Source of the DNA: Aureimonas glaciei
GTDB lineage: Bacteria > Pseudomonadota > Alphaproteobacteria > Rhizobiales > Rhizobiaceae
Length of the DNA: 64,000 nt
Assembly (NCBI RefSeq): GCF_014643375.1
Contig: NZ_BMJJ01000001.1
Span: 186,001-250,000, forward strand
Direction: 5' to 3'
Notes under the pieces: generated by a model
Database searches by the model: none
What the model was told of the DNA's origin: nothing
What the model saw: the letters and a program-made list of their open reading frames with translations, nothing else
Shown here: positions 1 through 10,325 of the stretch, in pieces
Position numbering within the stretch: the stretch's first letter is position 1
Layout of the letters: the number at the start of each line of letters is the position of its first letter
Program-made: the position numbers and the translations under genes

Positions 1-15
1 TCCGGCGGCCGACAT

Positions 16-45
16 GAAAAAGCCCCGGCGACGGTCGCCGGGGCT
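16..45 (-). terminator. Rho-independent terminator of dnaK
   Basis: An 11-bp perfect stem (21-31 with 35-45, GGGGC-rich) with a three-base loop is followed on the minus strand by a run of five T. It lies 23 bases past the dnaK stop, so dnaK transcription should end here and any dnaJ further left would need its own promoter or read-through. Confidence 0.85.
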
Positions 46-67
46 TCGAGAGTGGCCGCTTGAGCGA

Positions 68-1990
<1,923 letters not shown>

Positions 1991-2112
1991 ATTCTTCTCC
2001 TTCTTGAGCAAGCCGCCCGGACCCTCGACGAGGCGTTCCTCATGGCGGCTCCTGATTCATTCGGTTACCGGCGGTCGATCGTCCGAAACGACCGTCCCGC
2101 CGAGGCTGGTGG

Positions 2113-2143
2113 GTATATATGAAGGTGCCCGGGGGCGCGCAAG
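2113..2143 (-). promoter_or_regulatory. Candidate sigma-32 (RpoH) heat-shock promoter of dnaK
   Basis: Read on the minus strand, CTTG (2143-2140) is followed after 18 bases by CATATAT (2121-2115). This fits the alphaproteobacterial RpoH pattern CTTG-N17/18-CYTATNT. It is the AT-richest spot in the 325-base gap before dnaK and lies about 125 bases upstream of the start codon. The rest of the gap (2144-2336) shows no gene. Confidence 0.6.
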
Positions 2144-2336
2144 GCGGACGATGGGGGTGGATCGACAAGCTTGGTGACCGGCGATGCTGTCACCGAGGCA
2201 GGGAACCCTTGGCGCCCTGCGGACTTAACGGCGCAGAGGCGGCGCGAAGATCCCAGCGGAGATGCTGCGGTCGCTGTCTGGCCGGCGCCTTGCCGGCCCT
2301 CTTGGCGCTTCGCGCCCAGCAAAAAGGAAAATGGTC

Positions 2337-2411
2337 ATGAATGGTATCATCTATCTCGTCGGTCTGGTCGTCGTCGTTCTCGTTATCGCGTCCTTCCTCG
2401 GCCTGCGCTGA
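2337..2411 (+). CDS. 24-residue single-pass membrane peptide
   Basis: A micro-ORF below usual length cut-offs. The peptide starts MNGIIYLVGL and ends ASFLGLR, so almost the whole chain is one hydrophobic helix with a single C-terminal Arg. AAGGA (2324-2328) lies eight bases before the ATG at 2337; the in-frame ATG at 2331 is too close to it. Peptides of this IYLVGL...SFLGLR form are, as I recall, widespread in alphaproteobacteria, but no function is known to me. It is divergent from dnaK and stands alone. Confidence 0.6.
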   Translation: MNGIIYLVGLVVVVLVIASFLGLR

Positions 2412-2502
2412 CTTCTAAAGACTGCGCTGACCTCTCTGGCCGGCGCCGCCGTGCCTGGAGAGGTGCCGGTCCATCGCCGTCCGCCCCCTTGGACCATCGA
2501 GG

Positions 2503-2994
2503 TCAGGGCCGGGGCAGGGCGACAGGATTGGCCGACCATTCCGCCTGCATCAGCCGGTCGGCGGCCAGCCGTCCGAAAGCCAGCGTCACCGCCTTGCGGC
2601 GGGCCGGCGGCAATCGGTGCTCGGGCGCCTCGCGCAGCATCTCGGCGGCATAGCCGTCGGTGACGATCAGCCCGCAATCCTCGGGAAAAATCTCGGCGGG
2701 AACGCCGGGATGGGTCGCGAAATAGAGCCGGTCGCAATGCAGCCGGTATTCAGGCCATTTCCGATCGACGCGAAAATCCTGCAGGGATGTCTTGATCTCG
2801 ACGATCAGAAGGTCGCCCCCGCCGGCGAGGCCGAGGAGATCGGCCCGCCGACCCGAGGCGAGCGAGACCTCGGGCAACAGTGCAATGCGCCGATCCAACA
2901 TCAGCCGCTGCACGCCCCGACGCACCAGCATCGCCCGGTCGGACTGGCGTCCGTCCACCAGGGGCTGGAAGGGATGAGGCGAAACGATCGGCAT
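2503..2994 (-). CDS. mmcB: MmcB family DNA repair protein
   Basis: A 163-residue protein of the MmcB family (PF06319), a PD-(D/E)XK nuclease-like fold known from Caulobacter as part of the DNA-damage response. The fold's active-site pattern is visible: an early Glu (LPEVSLASGRRADLLGL, Asp in RRADLLG) followed by IVEIKTS around residues 66-72. WPEYRLHCDRLYFA and the EIFPEDCGLIV segment are typical of the family. It sits alone between a micro-ORF and a MerR regulator. The biochemical activity is not firmly established for the family, so nuclease function is inference. Confidence 0.88.
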   Translation of the reverse strand: MPIVSPHPFQPLVDGRQSDRAMLVRRGVQRLMLDRRIALLPEVSLASGRRADLLGLAGGGDLLIVEIKTSLQDFRVDRKWPEYRLHCDRLYFATHPGVPAEIFPEDCGLIVTDGYAAEMLREAPEHRLPPARRKAVTLAFGRLAADRLMQAEWSANPVALPRP

Positions 2995-3059
2995 GTCTGC
3001 AGCTTAGCCCGCAGGCTAAAGGCCGGCAAGCCAAAAGAACAAATCAGGAATACGCCGTC

Positions 3060-3479
3060 TCAGACCGCCGTCCCGCGCCGCGGCGAAAAAGTGCCGTCGC
3101 CCGCGATCTCGTCCAGAATGGGACAATCGGGCCCGGCATTGCCGGGACATTGCTCGGCCAGGAGCACCAGCGAGCGCTTAAGCGACTGCAGTTCGGCGAT
3201 CTTGCGATCGATCTCGGCGATCCGGCCGCTCGCCATCGACCTGACATCCTCGCTGTGCCGGTTGTCGTCGGCATAGAGGGCGAGAAGCTTGCGGGCCTCC
3301 TCGATGGAAAAGCCGAGCGAGCGCGAGCGCTGCAGGAAACGCAGGAGATGCACGTCGCGGTCGCGATAGTCGCGATAGCCGTTCTGAGCCCGCGCCGGCC
3401 TGACCAGACCGACCTCCTCATAGTATCGTATGGTCTTGGGCGGCAGTCCCGAGCGCCGTGACGCTTCCCCGATGTTCAT
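3060..3479 (-). CDS. cueR: MerR-family copper-responsive regulator (CueR/HmrR)
   Basis: A 139-residue MerR-type activator. The N-terminal winged HTH (MNIGEASRRSGLPPKTIRYYEEVGL) is followed by a coiled-coil dimer helix and a C-terminal metal loop with Cys111 and Cys119 (CPGNAGPDC). That is the Cys-x7-Cys spacing of Cu(I)/Ag(I)/Au(I)-sensing CueR; rhizobial members are called HmrR. The ATG at 3479 is preferred over 3509 because the family starts at MNIGEA. No copper ATPase or oxidase adjoins it, so its target must lie elsewhere. A classical CueR dyad was not found in the 242-base gap upstream. Confidence 0.88.
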   Translation of the reverse strand: MNIGEASRRSGLPPKTIRYYEEVGLVRPARAQNGYRDYRDRDVHLLRFLQRSRSLGFSIEEARKLLALYADDNRHSEDVRSMASGRIAEIDRKIAELQSLKRSLVLLAEQCPGNAGPDCPILDEIAGDGTFSPRRGTAV

Positions 3480-3721
3480 GAGAAGTCCTCGATCCGTCTG
3501 CGACATCATTCCTGACGCAAGGAGATGTCGCGGCCGCCGCCAGCGTCAACTGTGACAGGGTCGCAACAAAGACTTTATTAACCATGACGCTGTCTATTGT
3601 CGGCGTTGTCAGACTCGGCGGCACGGCCTATCCAGAAGCAGTTCTTCCTGCGATGGGCTGCCTGCGGCGCGAGCCTGGCCCGGCCTTTGCAACCACTCCG
3701 ACGCCCTGGATCCTCGCCGCC

Positions 3722-4510
3722 ATGTCCTTCAGCCTGAAATGCCTTTCCGCCGGCGTTGCGGCCCTTTCGATGACGCTCCTGTCCGGCTGCGCGACGTCTT
3801 CCAACACGGTCGTGGCGCAGAATCCTGCGGCCGCGGCGGTGGCGCGGATCACCGCCTATGCCTCGCCGACCGGGAACGACGACCGCTCCTTCGGCGTCGC
3901 GCCGGCGACGGCCTATGCCGCCACCGTCGACGGCGATTTCGCCCTGCCGGCAATTCCCTCCGACAAGATCGACCCGAAATACCTGCGCCAGCGCGTCGTC
4001 TACGATGCCGGCGGCTACGAGGAGGGCACGGTCGTCGTCGATACCGGCAACCGCTTCCTGTACGTGATCGAGCGCGGCGGCACCGCCATGCGCTACGGCA
4101 TCGGCGTCGGCAAGGCCGGCTTCTCCTGGGCCGGCGAGGCCAAGATCGGCGACAAGCAGCATTGGCCGCGCTGGTTCCCGCCGATGGAGATGATCGATCG
4201 CCGCGACGACCTGGAGAAATTCCGCGACGGCAAGGGCATGGATCCCGGCATCAACAACCCGCTGGGCGCCCGCGCACTCTACCTCTACCAGGGCAACAAG
4301 GACACGCTCTACCGCCTGCACGGCTCGCCGGAATGGCGCTCGATCGGCACCGCCGCCTCCTCGGGCTGCATCCGCCTGATGAACCAGGACATCATCGACC
4401 TCTACGAGCGCATTCCGCTCGGCGCCCGCGTCGTCGTGCTGCAGGGCAGCGAGCGGCTGGTCGACCAGGAAAAGCCGAAGCAGAGCAAGCGCCGCGCCAA
4501 GCAGAGCTGA
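3722..4510 (+). CDS. L,D-transpeptidase (YkuD), lipoprotein
   Basis: Peptidoglycan cross-linking or protein-anchoring enzyme of the cell envelope. The 262-residue chain starts with a lipoprotein signal ending in the lipobox LLSGC (Cys23). The YkuD domain occupies the second half, with catalytic His200 (HGSPEW) and Cys216 in SSGCIRL. The ATG at 3722 is chosen because it gives a clean signal peptide; the longer frame from 3584 adds a non-signal stretch. No strong Shine-Dalgarno is seen. The gene is monocistronic with a strong terminator directly after it. Rhizobia rely heavily on L,D-crosslinks, so several paralogues are expected in the genome. Confidence 0.9.
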   Translation: MSFSLKCLSAGVAALSMTLLSGCATSSNTVVAQNPAAAAVARITAYASPTGNDDRSFGVAPATAYAATVDGDFALPAIPSDKIDPKYLRQRVVYDAGGYEEGTVVVDTGNRFLYVIERGGTAMRYGIGVGKAGFSWAGEAKIGDKQHWPRWFPPMEMIDRRDDLEKFRDGKGMDPGINNPLGARALYLYQGNKDTLYRLHGSPEWRSIGTAASSGCIRLMNQDIIDLYERIPLGARVVVLQGSERLVDQEKPKQSKRRAKQS

Positions 4511-4560
4511 GCCCTTTTGTCGGCCCGCGGGGCCGGCGACAGACAGGATCGACGGGGGTG

Positions 4561-4596
4561 GGCCGGATGCTTCGGGGGAAGCATCCGGCCTTTTTT
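4561..4596 (+). terminator. Strong Rho-independent terminator after the L,D-transpeptidase
   Basis: A 13-bp perfect stem (4561-4573 with 4578-4590) with a GGGG loop is followed by six T. It separates the L,D-transpeptidase from the convergent ceramidase-family gene, whose stop is 19 bases further on. Confidence 0.93.
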
Positions 4597-4614
4597 GTGG
4601 ATTCAGCCCCGGTC

Positions 4615-5307
4615 TCAGGCGGTGATGCGGCCCGGGCGGGGCGGTGGCGCATGGCGGATGGCGGCGACGAGCAAGAGGCCGAGCGTCACCGCGTTCAGCC
4701 CATGCCAGAGGAAATGCGTGCCGTGCGGCCAGTCGGCGCAGAGCGGCTCGTCGGCGATCCGCAGCGCCAGCGACGCCGTGAAGACCAGACCCGCCGAGAG
4801 CACCGTGCCGCCTTCCGGCTTGCCCGTTCCGAGCAGGAAGGCGCCGATCGCGACGAGGGCGAGGAGCGCCGGCACATAGGCGGCCGAGCCGCCGACGAGC
4901 GGGCCGAACAATGGGTCGGCGAGGAACGAAAAGCCGAAGAAGCCGAGCGTCGAGAGGGCCGTGAGCCAGAAGGACAGCCCGACCAGCCGGCGCAGCGCCA
5001 GGGCGAAATAGGCGTAGATGAACACGGCGATCGGGACGACGTCGGCAAGGCTCGACCAGACATTGGCGAAGGTGTGGAAGAGGAAGGAGCCGAGGCCGAT
5101 CGTGGCGACCAGCACGACGAACGCAAGACCGACCCAATCGCGCCCCTGCCGCGGCCCGCGGTCGCGGCGATCATGGCGCCGCCACAGAGCGAGGCCGAGA
5201 CCCGCGGCGACGAGAAAGGCGAGGTTAGAGAGCGCGTTGATCGGCTCGGCCCAAAAAGCCTCGGTCAGGCGCTCGCAATAGCCGTCGATCGGCGCTGTCC
5301 ACTGCAT
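4615..5307 (-). CDS. Ceramidase-family integral membrane protein
   Basis: A 230-residue multi-pass protein of the alkaline ceramidase family (PF05875, part of the CREST superfamily of membrane hydrolases). Family marks are IDGYCER near the start, AEPINALSNL, GLGSFLFHT in an early helix and a C-terminal PHGTHFLWH segment. These supply the His/Asp/Ser residues thought to bind the zinc. About seven hydrophobic segments are visible. The start at 5307 has GGGAG eight bases upstream; the longer frame to 5346 lacks support. Whether it cleaves ceramide in a bacterium is unknown. Some alphaproteobacteria make sphingolipids, so the substrate could be one of these or another lipid amide. Confidence 0.85.
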   Translation of the reverse strand: MQWTAPIDGYCERLTEAFWAEPINALSNLAFLVAAGLGLALWRRHDRRDRGPRQGRDWVGLAFVVLVATIGLGSFLFHTFANVWSSLADVVPIAVFIYAYFALALRRLVGLSFWLTALSTLGFFGFSFLADPLFGPLVGGSAAYVPALLALVAIGAFLLGTGKPEGGTVLSAGLVFTASLALRIADEPLCADWPHGTHFLWHGLNAVTLGLLLVAAIRHAPPPRPGRITA

Positions 5308-5444
5308 GGCGTTCTCCCGGCCCGCCGTCATCGTCCGTCGGCACAACCCTCACACGCATTGCTTCAAATCGCACCGCCGGAACATACCAATCGTCAAGTG
5401 TTCAGGCGCTATGATCGTTCCTCTCTGCGGTGACGAGGACGCGC

Positions 5445-7064
5445 ATGGCCATTCTCGGAAAATTCCTGAAACATCGGGACGGCAATTTCGCCGTGATGGC
5501 GGCCCTCGGCGCGGTGCCGCTGATCTTTGCGACGGGTGCCGGGCTCGACGTCTCGCGCATGTATTCGGCCCGCGTGCAGTTGCAGCAGGCGATTGATTCG
5601 GCGGCCTTGTCCGTGGTGAAGGAGTCGGGCTTCGACAAGGCCGCGGCCGACGCCATCGCCGAGCGGATGCTGCTCGCGAACTTCGGCCCGAACTACCGCG
5701 CCCTCTCAGTCGAACTCTCGGAGTCCGGCGCCCGGGTCAGCGCCGAGGTGGTGACGCCGACGACGCTGACCGCGGTGTTCGGCTACAAGGAGATGACCGC
5801 ACAGGTCACCGGCACGGTGGAATATCCGCAGACGCGCTACGAGATCGGCCTCGTCCTCGACACCACCGGCTCGATGGCCGGCACCAAGCTCGCCGAGATG
5901 AAGAAGGCGGCGGCTGCCATGGTCGACGAACTCAGCGCGACGCCGCTCCTGCGCCAGCGCGTGCGCTTCGCTTTGGTGCCGTTCTCGACCTATGTGAACG
6001 TCGGTGGCGACAACAAGAACGCTGCGTGGATCGACACCGAGGGCCTCGTCCACCTGCCCGGCAGCATCATTCCGACCGGCGTCAGCCGCACCCGGATCTT
6101 TCAGGCGGGTTTTCCCGGCGAGGGCTGGAAGGGCTGCGTCGAAGCACGGATCGAGAGCGGCACGGAGACCTTCTCGGTCGACGACACGGCGCCGTCGAAG
6201 AGCAATCCGCGGACGCTCTTCGTGCCGATGCTTTCGCCGGACGAGCCGGCCGACACGAACGGACGGGGACGTCCGCTTTATCCGAACAATTTCACCAAGG
6301 ACGACACGCTGAAGGGGCTCGGCGTCACCATCTCCAGCGCCGGCGTCGTCTCGTACCTGCAGGCGGTGCTCAATGTCGGCTCCTACCTGTTCTACGGCAA
6401 CAGCAGCGATCCGCAGGGCCCGAACAATGGCTGCAGCGCGCGGCCGCTGACGCCGCTGACGGACGACTTCGCGGCGATCAAGTCGGAAATTACCCAGCTG
6501 AAGGCGGAAGGGTCGACCAATATCACGGAGGGCATGGCCTGGGGCGCGCGCGTGCTTTCGCCGGGCGAGCCCTTCACCGAGGGTCTCGATCCCGACCAGG
6601 ACGTCGAGAAGATCATCGTGCTCCTGACCGACGGCGACAACACGATGACGCAGCTCCCCAATGCCAAGGGCTCGGCCTATTCGGCCTATGGCTATCTCTC
6701 GGACTGGCGCTGGGACAAGTCGTACAAGAACGGCGGCTACGGCAAGCTCTGCAACAATGGCGACGTGCCCGACGGCGACGGCAATTGTTCGAAGAAGAAG
6801 GGCGCTGACGTCACCGCGGTGACGCAGGCGCAGATCCTGACGGCGATGAACGCCGACACGCTGGCCGCCTGCGACAGTGCGAAGGAGTCGGGCCAGGAGG
6901 TCTACACCATCCGCTTGGAGGTCAATACGACGACGAGCTCGACCCTCCTGTCGAACTGCGCCAGCGACGCCGCGCATTATTTCGACGCCAAGAGCGCCGC
7001 CGACCTGCCGGCGATCTTCGACGCCATCACCCAGCGCATCCTGAAGCTGCGGATCACGTCGTAG
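5445..7064 (+). CDS. TadG-like pilus-assembly protein with von Willebrand A domain
   Basis: A 539-residue protein. It begins with the TadE/TadG-like anchor (HRDGNFAVMAALGAVPLIFATGAGLD), which contains a signal-like membrane helix (residues ~15-35). From about residue 135 it has a vWA domain with a metal-site motif DTTGSM; VLLTDGDN appears later. It probably sits in the periplasm as an accessory of Flp/Tad pilus assembly. GAGG lies before the ATG at 5445; a GTG at 5430 would be an alternative. No other tad or flp gene is in the window, so it is an orphan, as solitary TadG paralogues often are in rhizobia. Confidence 0.88.
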   Translation: MAILGKFLKHRDGNFAVMAALGAVPLIFATGAGLDVSRMYSARVQLQQAIDSAALSVVKESGFDKAAADAIAERMLLANFGPNYRALSVELSESGARVSAEVVTPTTLTAVFGYKEMTAQVTGTVEYPQTRYEIGLVLDTTGSMAGTKLAEMKKAAAAMVDELSATPLLRQRVRFALVPFSTYVNVGGDNKNAAWIDTEGLVHLPGSIIPTGVSRTRIFQAGFPGEGWKGCVEARIESGTETFSVDDTAPSKSNPRTLFVPMLSPDEPADTNGRGRPLYPNNFTKDDTLKGLGVTISSAGVVSYLQAVLNVGSYLFYGNSSDPQGPNNGCSARPLTPLTDDFAAIKSEITQLKAEGSTNITEGMAWGARVLSPGEPFTEGLDPDQDVEKIIVLLTDGDNTMTQLPNAKGSAYSAYGYLSDWRWDKSYKNGGYGKLCNNGDVPDGDGNCSKKKGADVTAVTQAQILTAMNADTLAACDSAKESGQEVYTIRLEVNTTTSSTLLSNCASDAAHYFDAKSAADLPAIFDAITQRILKLRITS

Positions 7065-7549
7065 GCGCTGCCATGGCAGCCGCCGGCCGCTGATCTCCAG
7101 CCACGGGGTGAAGCCGCTCGCGGCGCAATAGGGGCTCGGCGAGCCGCGACGGCAAAGCCGGTTCTTCTCCCCTCCGGGGAGAAGTGGCCGGCAGGCCGAT
7201 GAGGGGCGCCGAAGGCGGCAGCGTCTTGTGGCGTGCGGCTGACTTTGATGATGTCGGCTGCGCCGCCCCTCATCCCGCTGCCGCGACCTTCTCCCCGCAC
7301 GGGAGAAAAACTAAATCCTGCGCCGCGGCCGCCAGACGCTTCACTGCAGCATTGTCTTCATCCCACATCCGTCCGCAGTCCAAAATCCGCCTTCAGGCTC
7401 TGGCCGAGCACGAGCCGCAGGTTCGGCAGATCGTTGCCCCCCATCTTCTGCCGCATGGCCTCGCCCTCCGAGGGGCGGCTTGCCGCCGGCCCGGACAGGA
7501 CCCATAATCCAAGGGCGAGGCCACGCCCTCCCCCATCTGGGTTTTTCGA
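7065..7549. other. Gene-free stretch with repeat element
   Basis: No credible gene. It holds a dispersed palindromic repeat at 7162-7310 and, just before sugE, a 6-bp GC hairpin (7512-7517 with 7524-7529) followed by a short T run at 7542-7546, which looks like part of the sugE leader. Confidence 0.6.
7162..7310. repeat. Dispersed palindromic repeat (REP-like), copy 1
   Basis: Left half: a hairpin of the form TTCTCCCC..GGGGAGAAG followed by GATGAGGGGCG. Right half: CCCCTCATCCCGCTGCCGCG leading into a second hairpin ACCTTCTCCCCG..GGGAGAA. The same two-hairpin layout recurs at 24328-24479, 39053-39186 and three times between kdpB and kdpC. All copies lie outside genes. Confidence 0.85.
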
Positions 7550-7581
7550 CCGGGACGACCCGGCCCTTAATAGGGAGGGCC
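7550..7581 (+). promoter_or_regulatory. Candidate guanidine-II (mini-ykkC)-like hairpin with SD-sequestering partner
   Basis: CCGGG-ACGA-CCCGG (7550-7563) is a stem closed by an ACGA tetraloop. ACGR loops on G-C stems are the hallmark of guanidine-II riboswitch hairpins. Immediately downstream GGCCC (7562-7566) can pair with GGGCC (7577-7581), which covers the Shine-Dalgarno GGGAGG of the exporter gene. The two pairings share bases, so they could exclude each other. A second ACGR hairpin, normally present in this class, was not found upstream; that lowers confidence. Confidence 0.5.
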
Positions 7582-7584
7582 GAC

Positions 7585-7908
7585 ATGGCCTGGATCATGC
7601 TGGTGGTGGCCGGACTTCTCGAAGTCGTTTGGTCGCTGGCGATGAAGCAGTCGGACGGCTTTACCCGGCTGGTGCCGAGCGTCGTCACGCTTGTGACGAT
7701 GGTGGCGAGCTTCGCGCTTCTGGCCGCGTCGATGAAGACCCTGCCGCTCGGCACCGCCTATACGATCTGGACCGGCATCGGCGCGATCGGCGCCTTCACC
7801 GTCGGCATTGTCGTGCTCGGCGAGGCGGCGACGCCGCTGCGCCTTCTGGCCGCGGCCCTGATCCTGTCCGGCCTCGTCCTGATGAAGGTTTCGACCGGCG
7901 ACGCGTAG
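7585..7908 (+). CDS. gdx: Guanidinium exporter Gdx (SugE-type SMR protein)
   Basis: A 107-residue small multidrug resistance family protein with four transmembrane helices, acting as a dual-topology dimer in the inner membrane. Helix 1 carries the essential Glu13 (VAGLLEVVWSLAMK), and GTAYTIWTGIGAIG is the SugE/Gdx signature. Gdx proteins exchange guanidinium for protons. GGGAGG lies eight bases before the ATG. The upstream ACGA-loop hairpin fits guanidine control and supports Gdx over a drug-exporting EmrE type. The stop lies 25 bases from the convergent glcB stop. Confidence 0.92.
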   Translation: MAWIMLVVAGLLEVVWSLAMKQSDGFTRLVPSVVTLVTMVASFALLAASMKTLPLGTAYTIWTGIGAIGAFTVGIVVLGEAATPLRLLAAALILSGLVLMKVSTGDA

Positions 7909-7933
7909 ATCGCCGGTCGAAACTGCGGCTGGA

Positions 7934-10090
7934 TCAGCCGCGCGCCTTCTTCTCCAGCCGGCGGCGGTGCAGGACAGGCTCGGTATAGCCGTTCGGCTGC
8001 TCGCGGCCCTTGAAGACGAGGTCGCAGGCAGCCTGGAAGGCGATCGAGGCGTCGAAGTCCGGCGCCATCTTCTGGTAGAGTTGGTCGCCGGCGTTCTGCG
8101 CGTCGACCTTGGCCGCCATCTTCTGCATCGCCGTCATCACCTCTTCCTCCGAGACGACGCCGTGGTGCAGCCAGTTGGCGATGTGCTGGGAAGAGATGCG
8201 GCAGGTCGCACGGTCCTCCATCAGCCCGACATCGTTGATGTCGGGCACGGTCGAGCAGCCGACGCCCTGGTCGATCCAGCGCACGACATAGCCGAGAATG
8301 CCTTGCGCATTGTTCTCGACCTCGGCGACGACATCGGCCTCCGGCCAGTTCACGCCGTCGGCGAGCGGCACGGTGAGGATCTCGGAAAGGTCGGCGCGCC
8401 TTCCCTCGGCGGCGATTTCCGTCTGCCGGGCGAGCACGTCGACGCGGTGGTAGTGCGTCGCGTGCAGCGTCGCCGCCGTCGGGCTCGGCACCCAGGCGCA
8501 GTTGGCGCCGGCTTGCGGATGGCCGATCTTCGCCTCCAGCATGGCGTGCATCAAAGCCGGCATCGCCCACATGCCCTTGCCGATCTGCGCCTTGCCGGCA
8601 AGGCCGCAGGCCAGACCCACATCGACATTCCACTTCTCATAGGCGCTGATCCAGGCTGCATCCTTCATCGCCGCCTTGCGCACCATGGCGCCCGCCTCCA
8701 TCGAGGTGTGGATCTCGTCGCCGGTGCGGTCGAGGAAGCCGGTGTTGATGAAGAACACGCGCGACTTTGCCGCGCGGATGCATTCCTTGAGGTTCGCCGT
8801 GGTGCGGCGCTCCTCGTCCATGATGCCCATCTTGATGGTGAAGCGGGCGAGGCCCAGCGCATCCTCGACGCGACCAAAAATCTCGGCGGCGAAGGCGACC
8901 TCTTCCGGCCCGTGCATCTTCGGCTTGACGATGTAGACCGAGCCGGCACGGGAATTGCCGCCGCTCCTCTTCAGGTCGTGCATGGCGATCATCGCGGTGA
9001 CCATGGCGTCCATGATCCCCTCGGGCACTTCCGAGCCGTCTTCGAGATGGATCGCCGGATTGGTCATGAGGTGGCCGACATTGCGGATGAGCAGCAGCGA
9101 GCGCCCCGGCAGCGTCAGCGCCGATCCATCCGGCGCGGTGTAGTCGCGGTCTGGATTGAGGCGGCGGGTGACGGTCTTGCCGCCCTTCTCGAAACTGTCC
9201 TCGAGATCGCCCTTCATCAGGCCGAGCCAGTTGCGGTAGACGGCAGTCTTGTCCTCGGCGTCGACGGCGGCGATGGAATCCTCGCAGTCGCAGATGGTCG
9301 AGATCGCCGATTCCATCAGCATGTCGGCGACGCCCGCCGGATCGGTGGCGCCGATGCGGTTCGCCTTGTCGATCACGAGCTCGACATGCAGGCCGTTGTG
9401 GACGAGGAGGATCGCGGTCGGCTGGGCGGCGTCGCCGCGGTAGCCGGCGAAGGCCGAGGGGTCGGCAAGGCCGGTGCGGCCCTTCGGCGTGTCGACCATC
9501 AGCGCGCCGTCCGCGACGGCATAGGCGGTGACATCGGCATGGCTGCCGCCGGCGAGCGGCACGGCGCCGTCGAGAAATGCCTTCGCCCAGGCGACGACGC
9601 GGGCGCCGCGGGCGGGGTCGAACGGGCCGGCCGGGGCGGCGTCGCCCATGGCGTCGGTGCCGTAGAGCGCGTCGTAGAGCGAGGCCCAGCGGGCGTTCGC
9701 CGCGTTCAGCGTGTAGCGGGCGTTCATCAGGGGCACGACGAGCTGCGGACCCGGAATGGTGGCGATCTCCGGATCGATGTTCGCGGTCTCGATGGAAAAG
9801 TCCGGCCCTTCCGGCACGATGTAGCCGATCTCCGTGAGGAAGGCGCGGTAGGCGTCCGGATCGATCTTCTCTCCGCGGCGCGCGACGTGCCAGGCGTCGA
9901 TCTGCGCCTGCAGGTCGTCGCGGGTGGCAAGGAAGGCGCGGTTCTTCGGCGCGAGGTCCTTGAGGATCTCGGCAAAGCTCTTCCAGAAATGCGCCGGCGT
10001 CAGTCCCGTGTCCGGCAAGGCCTCCGTGTCGATGAAGGTTTTCAGCTCGGCGGCGACCTTCAGGCCATGGACGTCGATCGTGTCGGACAT
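7934..10090 (-). CDS. glcB: Malate synthase G
   Basis: Condenses glyoxylate with acetyl-CoA to malate, completing the glyoxylate shunt and allowing growth on C2 compounds and glycolate. The 718-residue length is that of the monomeric G isozyme (A forms are about 530). Recognisable segments include [63 protein letters not shown] and [16 protein letters not shown]. The start at 10090 has GGAGAG upstream. It is unlinked to isocitrate lyase here. The 235 bases to the next gene show nothing notable. Confidence 0.97.
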   Translation of the reverse strand: MSDTIDVHGLKVAAELKTFIDTEALPDTGLTPAHFWKSFAEILKDLAPKNRAFLATRDDLQAQIDAWHVARRGEKIDPDAYRAFLTEIGYIVPEGPDFSIETANIDPEIATIPGPQLVVPLMNARYTLNAANARWASLYDALYGTDAMGDAAPAGPFDPARGARVVAWAKAFLDGAVPLAGGSHADVTAYAVADGALMVDTPKGRTGLADPSAFAGYRGDAAQPTAILLVHNGLHVELVIDKANRIGATDPAGVADMLMESAISTICDCEDSIAAVDAEDKTAVYRNWLGLMKGDLEDSFEKGGKTVTRRLNPDRDYTAPDGSALTLPGRSLLLIRNVGHLMTNPAIHLEDGSEVPEGIMDAMVTAMIAMHDLKRSGGNSRAGSVYIVKPKMHGPEEVAFAAEIFGRVEDALGLARFTIKMGIMDEERRTTANLKECIRAAKSRVFFINTGFLDRTGDEIHTSMEAGAMVRKAAMKDAAWISAYEKWNVDVGLACGLAGKAQIGKGMWAMPALMHAMLEAKIGHPQAGANCAWVPSPTAATLHATHYHRVDVLARQTEIAAEGRRADLSEILTVPLADGVNWPEADVVAEVENNAQGILGYVVRWIDQGVGCSTVPDINDVGLMEDRATCRISSQHIANWLHHGVVSEEEVMTAMQKMAAKVDAQNAGDQLYQKMAPDFDASIAFQAACDLVFKGREQPNGYTEPVLHRRRLEKKARG

Positions 10091-10325
10091 GTTCTCTCCT
10101 CAGGGCGGGCGGCGCCGCAAAGGCGCCATCGGCTGGACGCCGGGGAACCCGCGCGGCGCGCCGTCGGCCCGCCGCCGGGATCGACGCCGCCCGGAAATCG
10201 GCCATGGAGGCGCGTCTGTCAATCCGACCATGGGCGGGGACTTTGCGCGGGTCCCCGGCCGAAGCCCCTGCCGCGCCACCGAAAAACGCCGGCGGCAAGG
10301 CACGTCCGGCCCCGCCGGGACCGCG

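Noticed and set aside
3739-5433. 564-codon plus-strand frame across the L,D-transpeptidase and ceramidase genes
   Set aside because: It runs through a strong terminator and two opposed genes with clear domains; the product is low-complexity Arg/Gly-rich.
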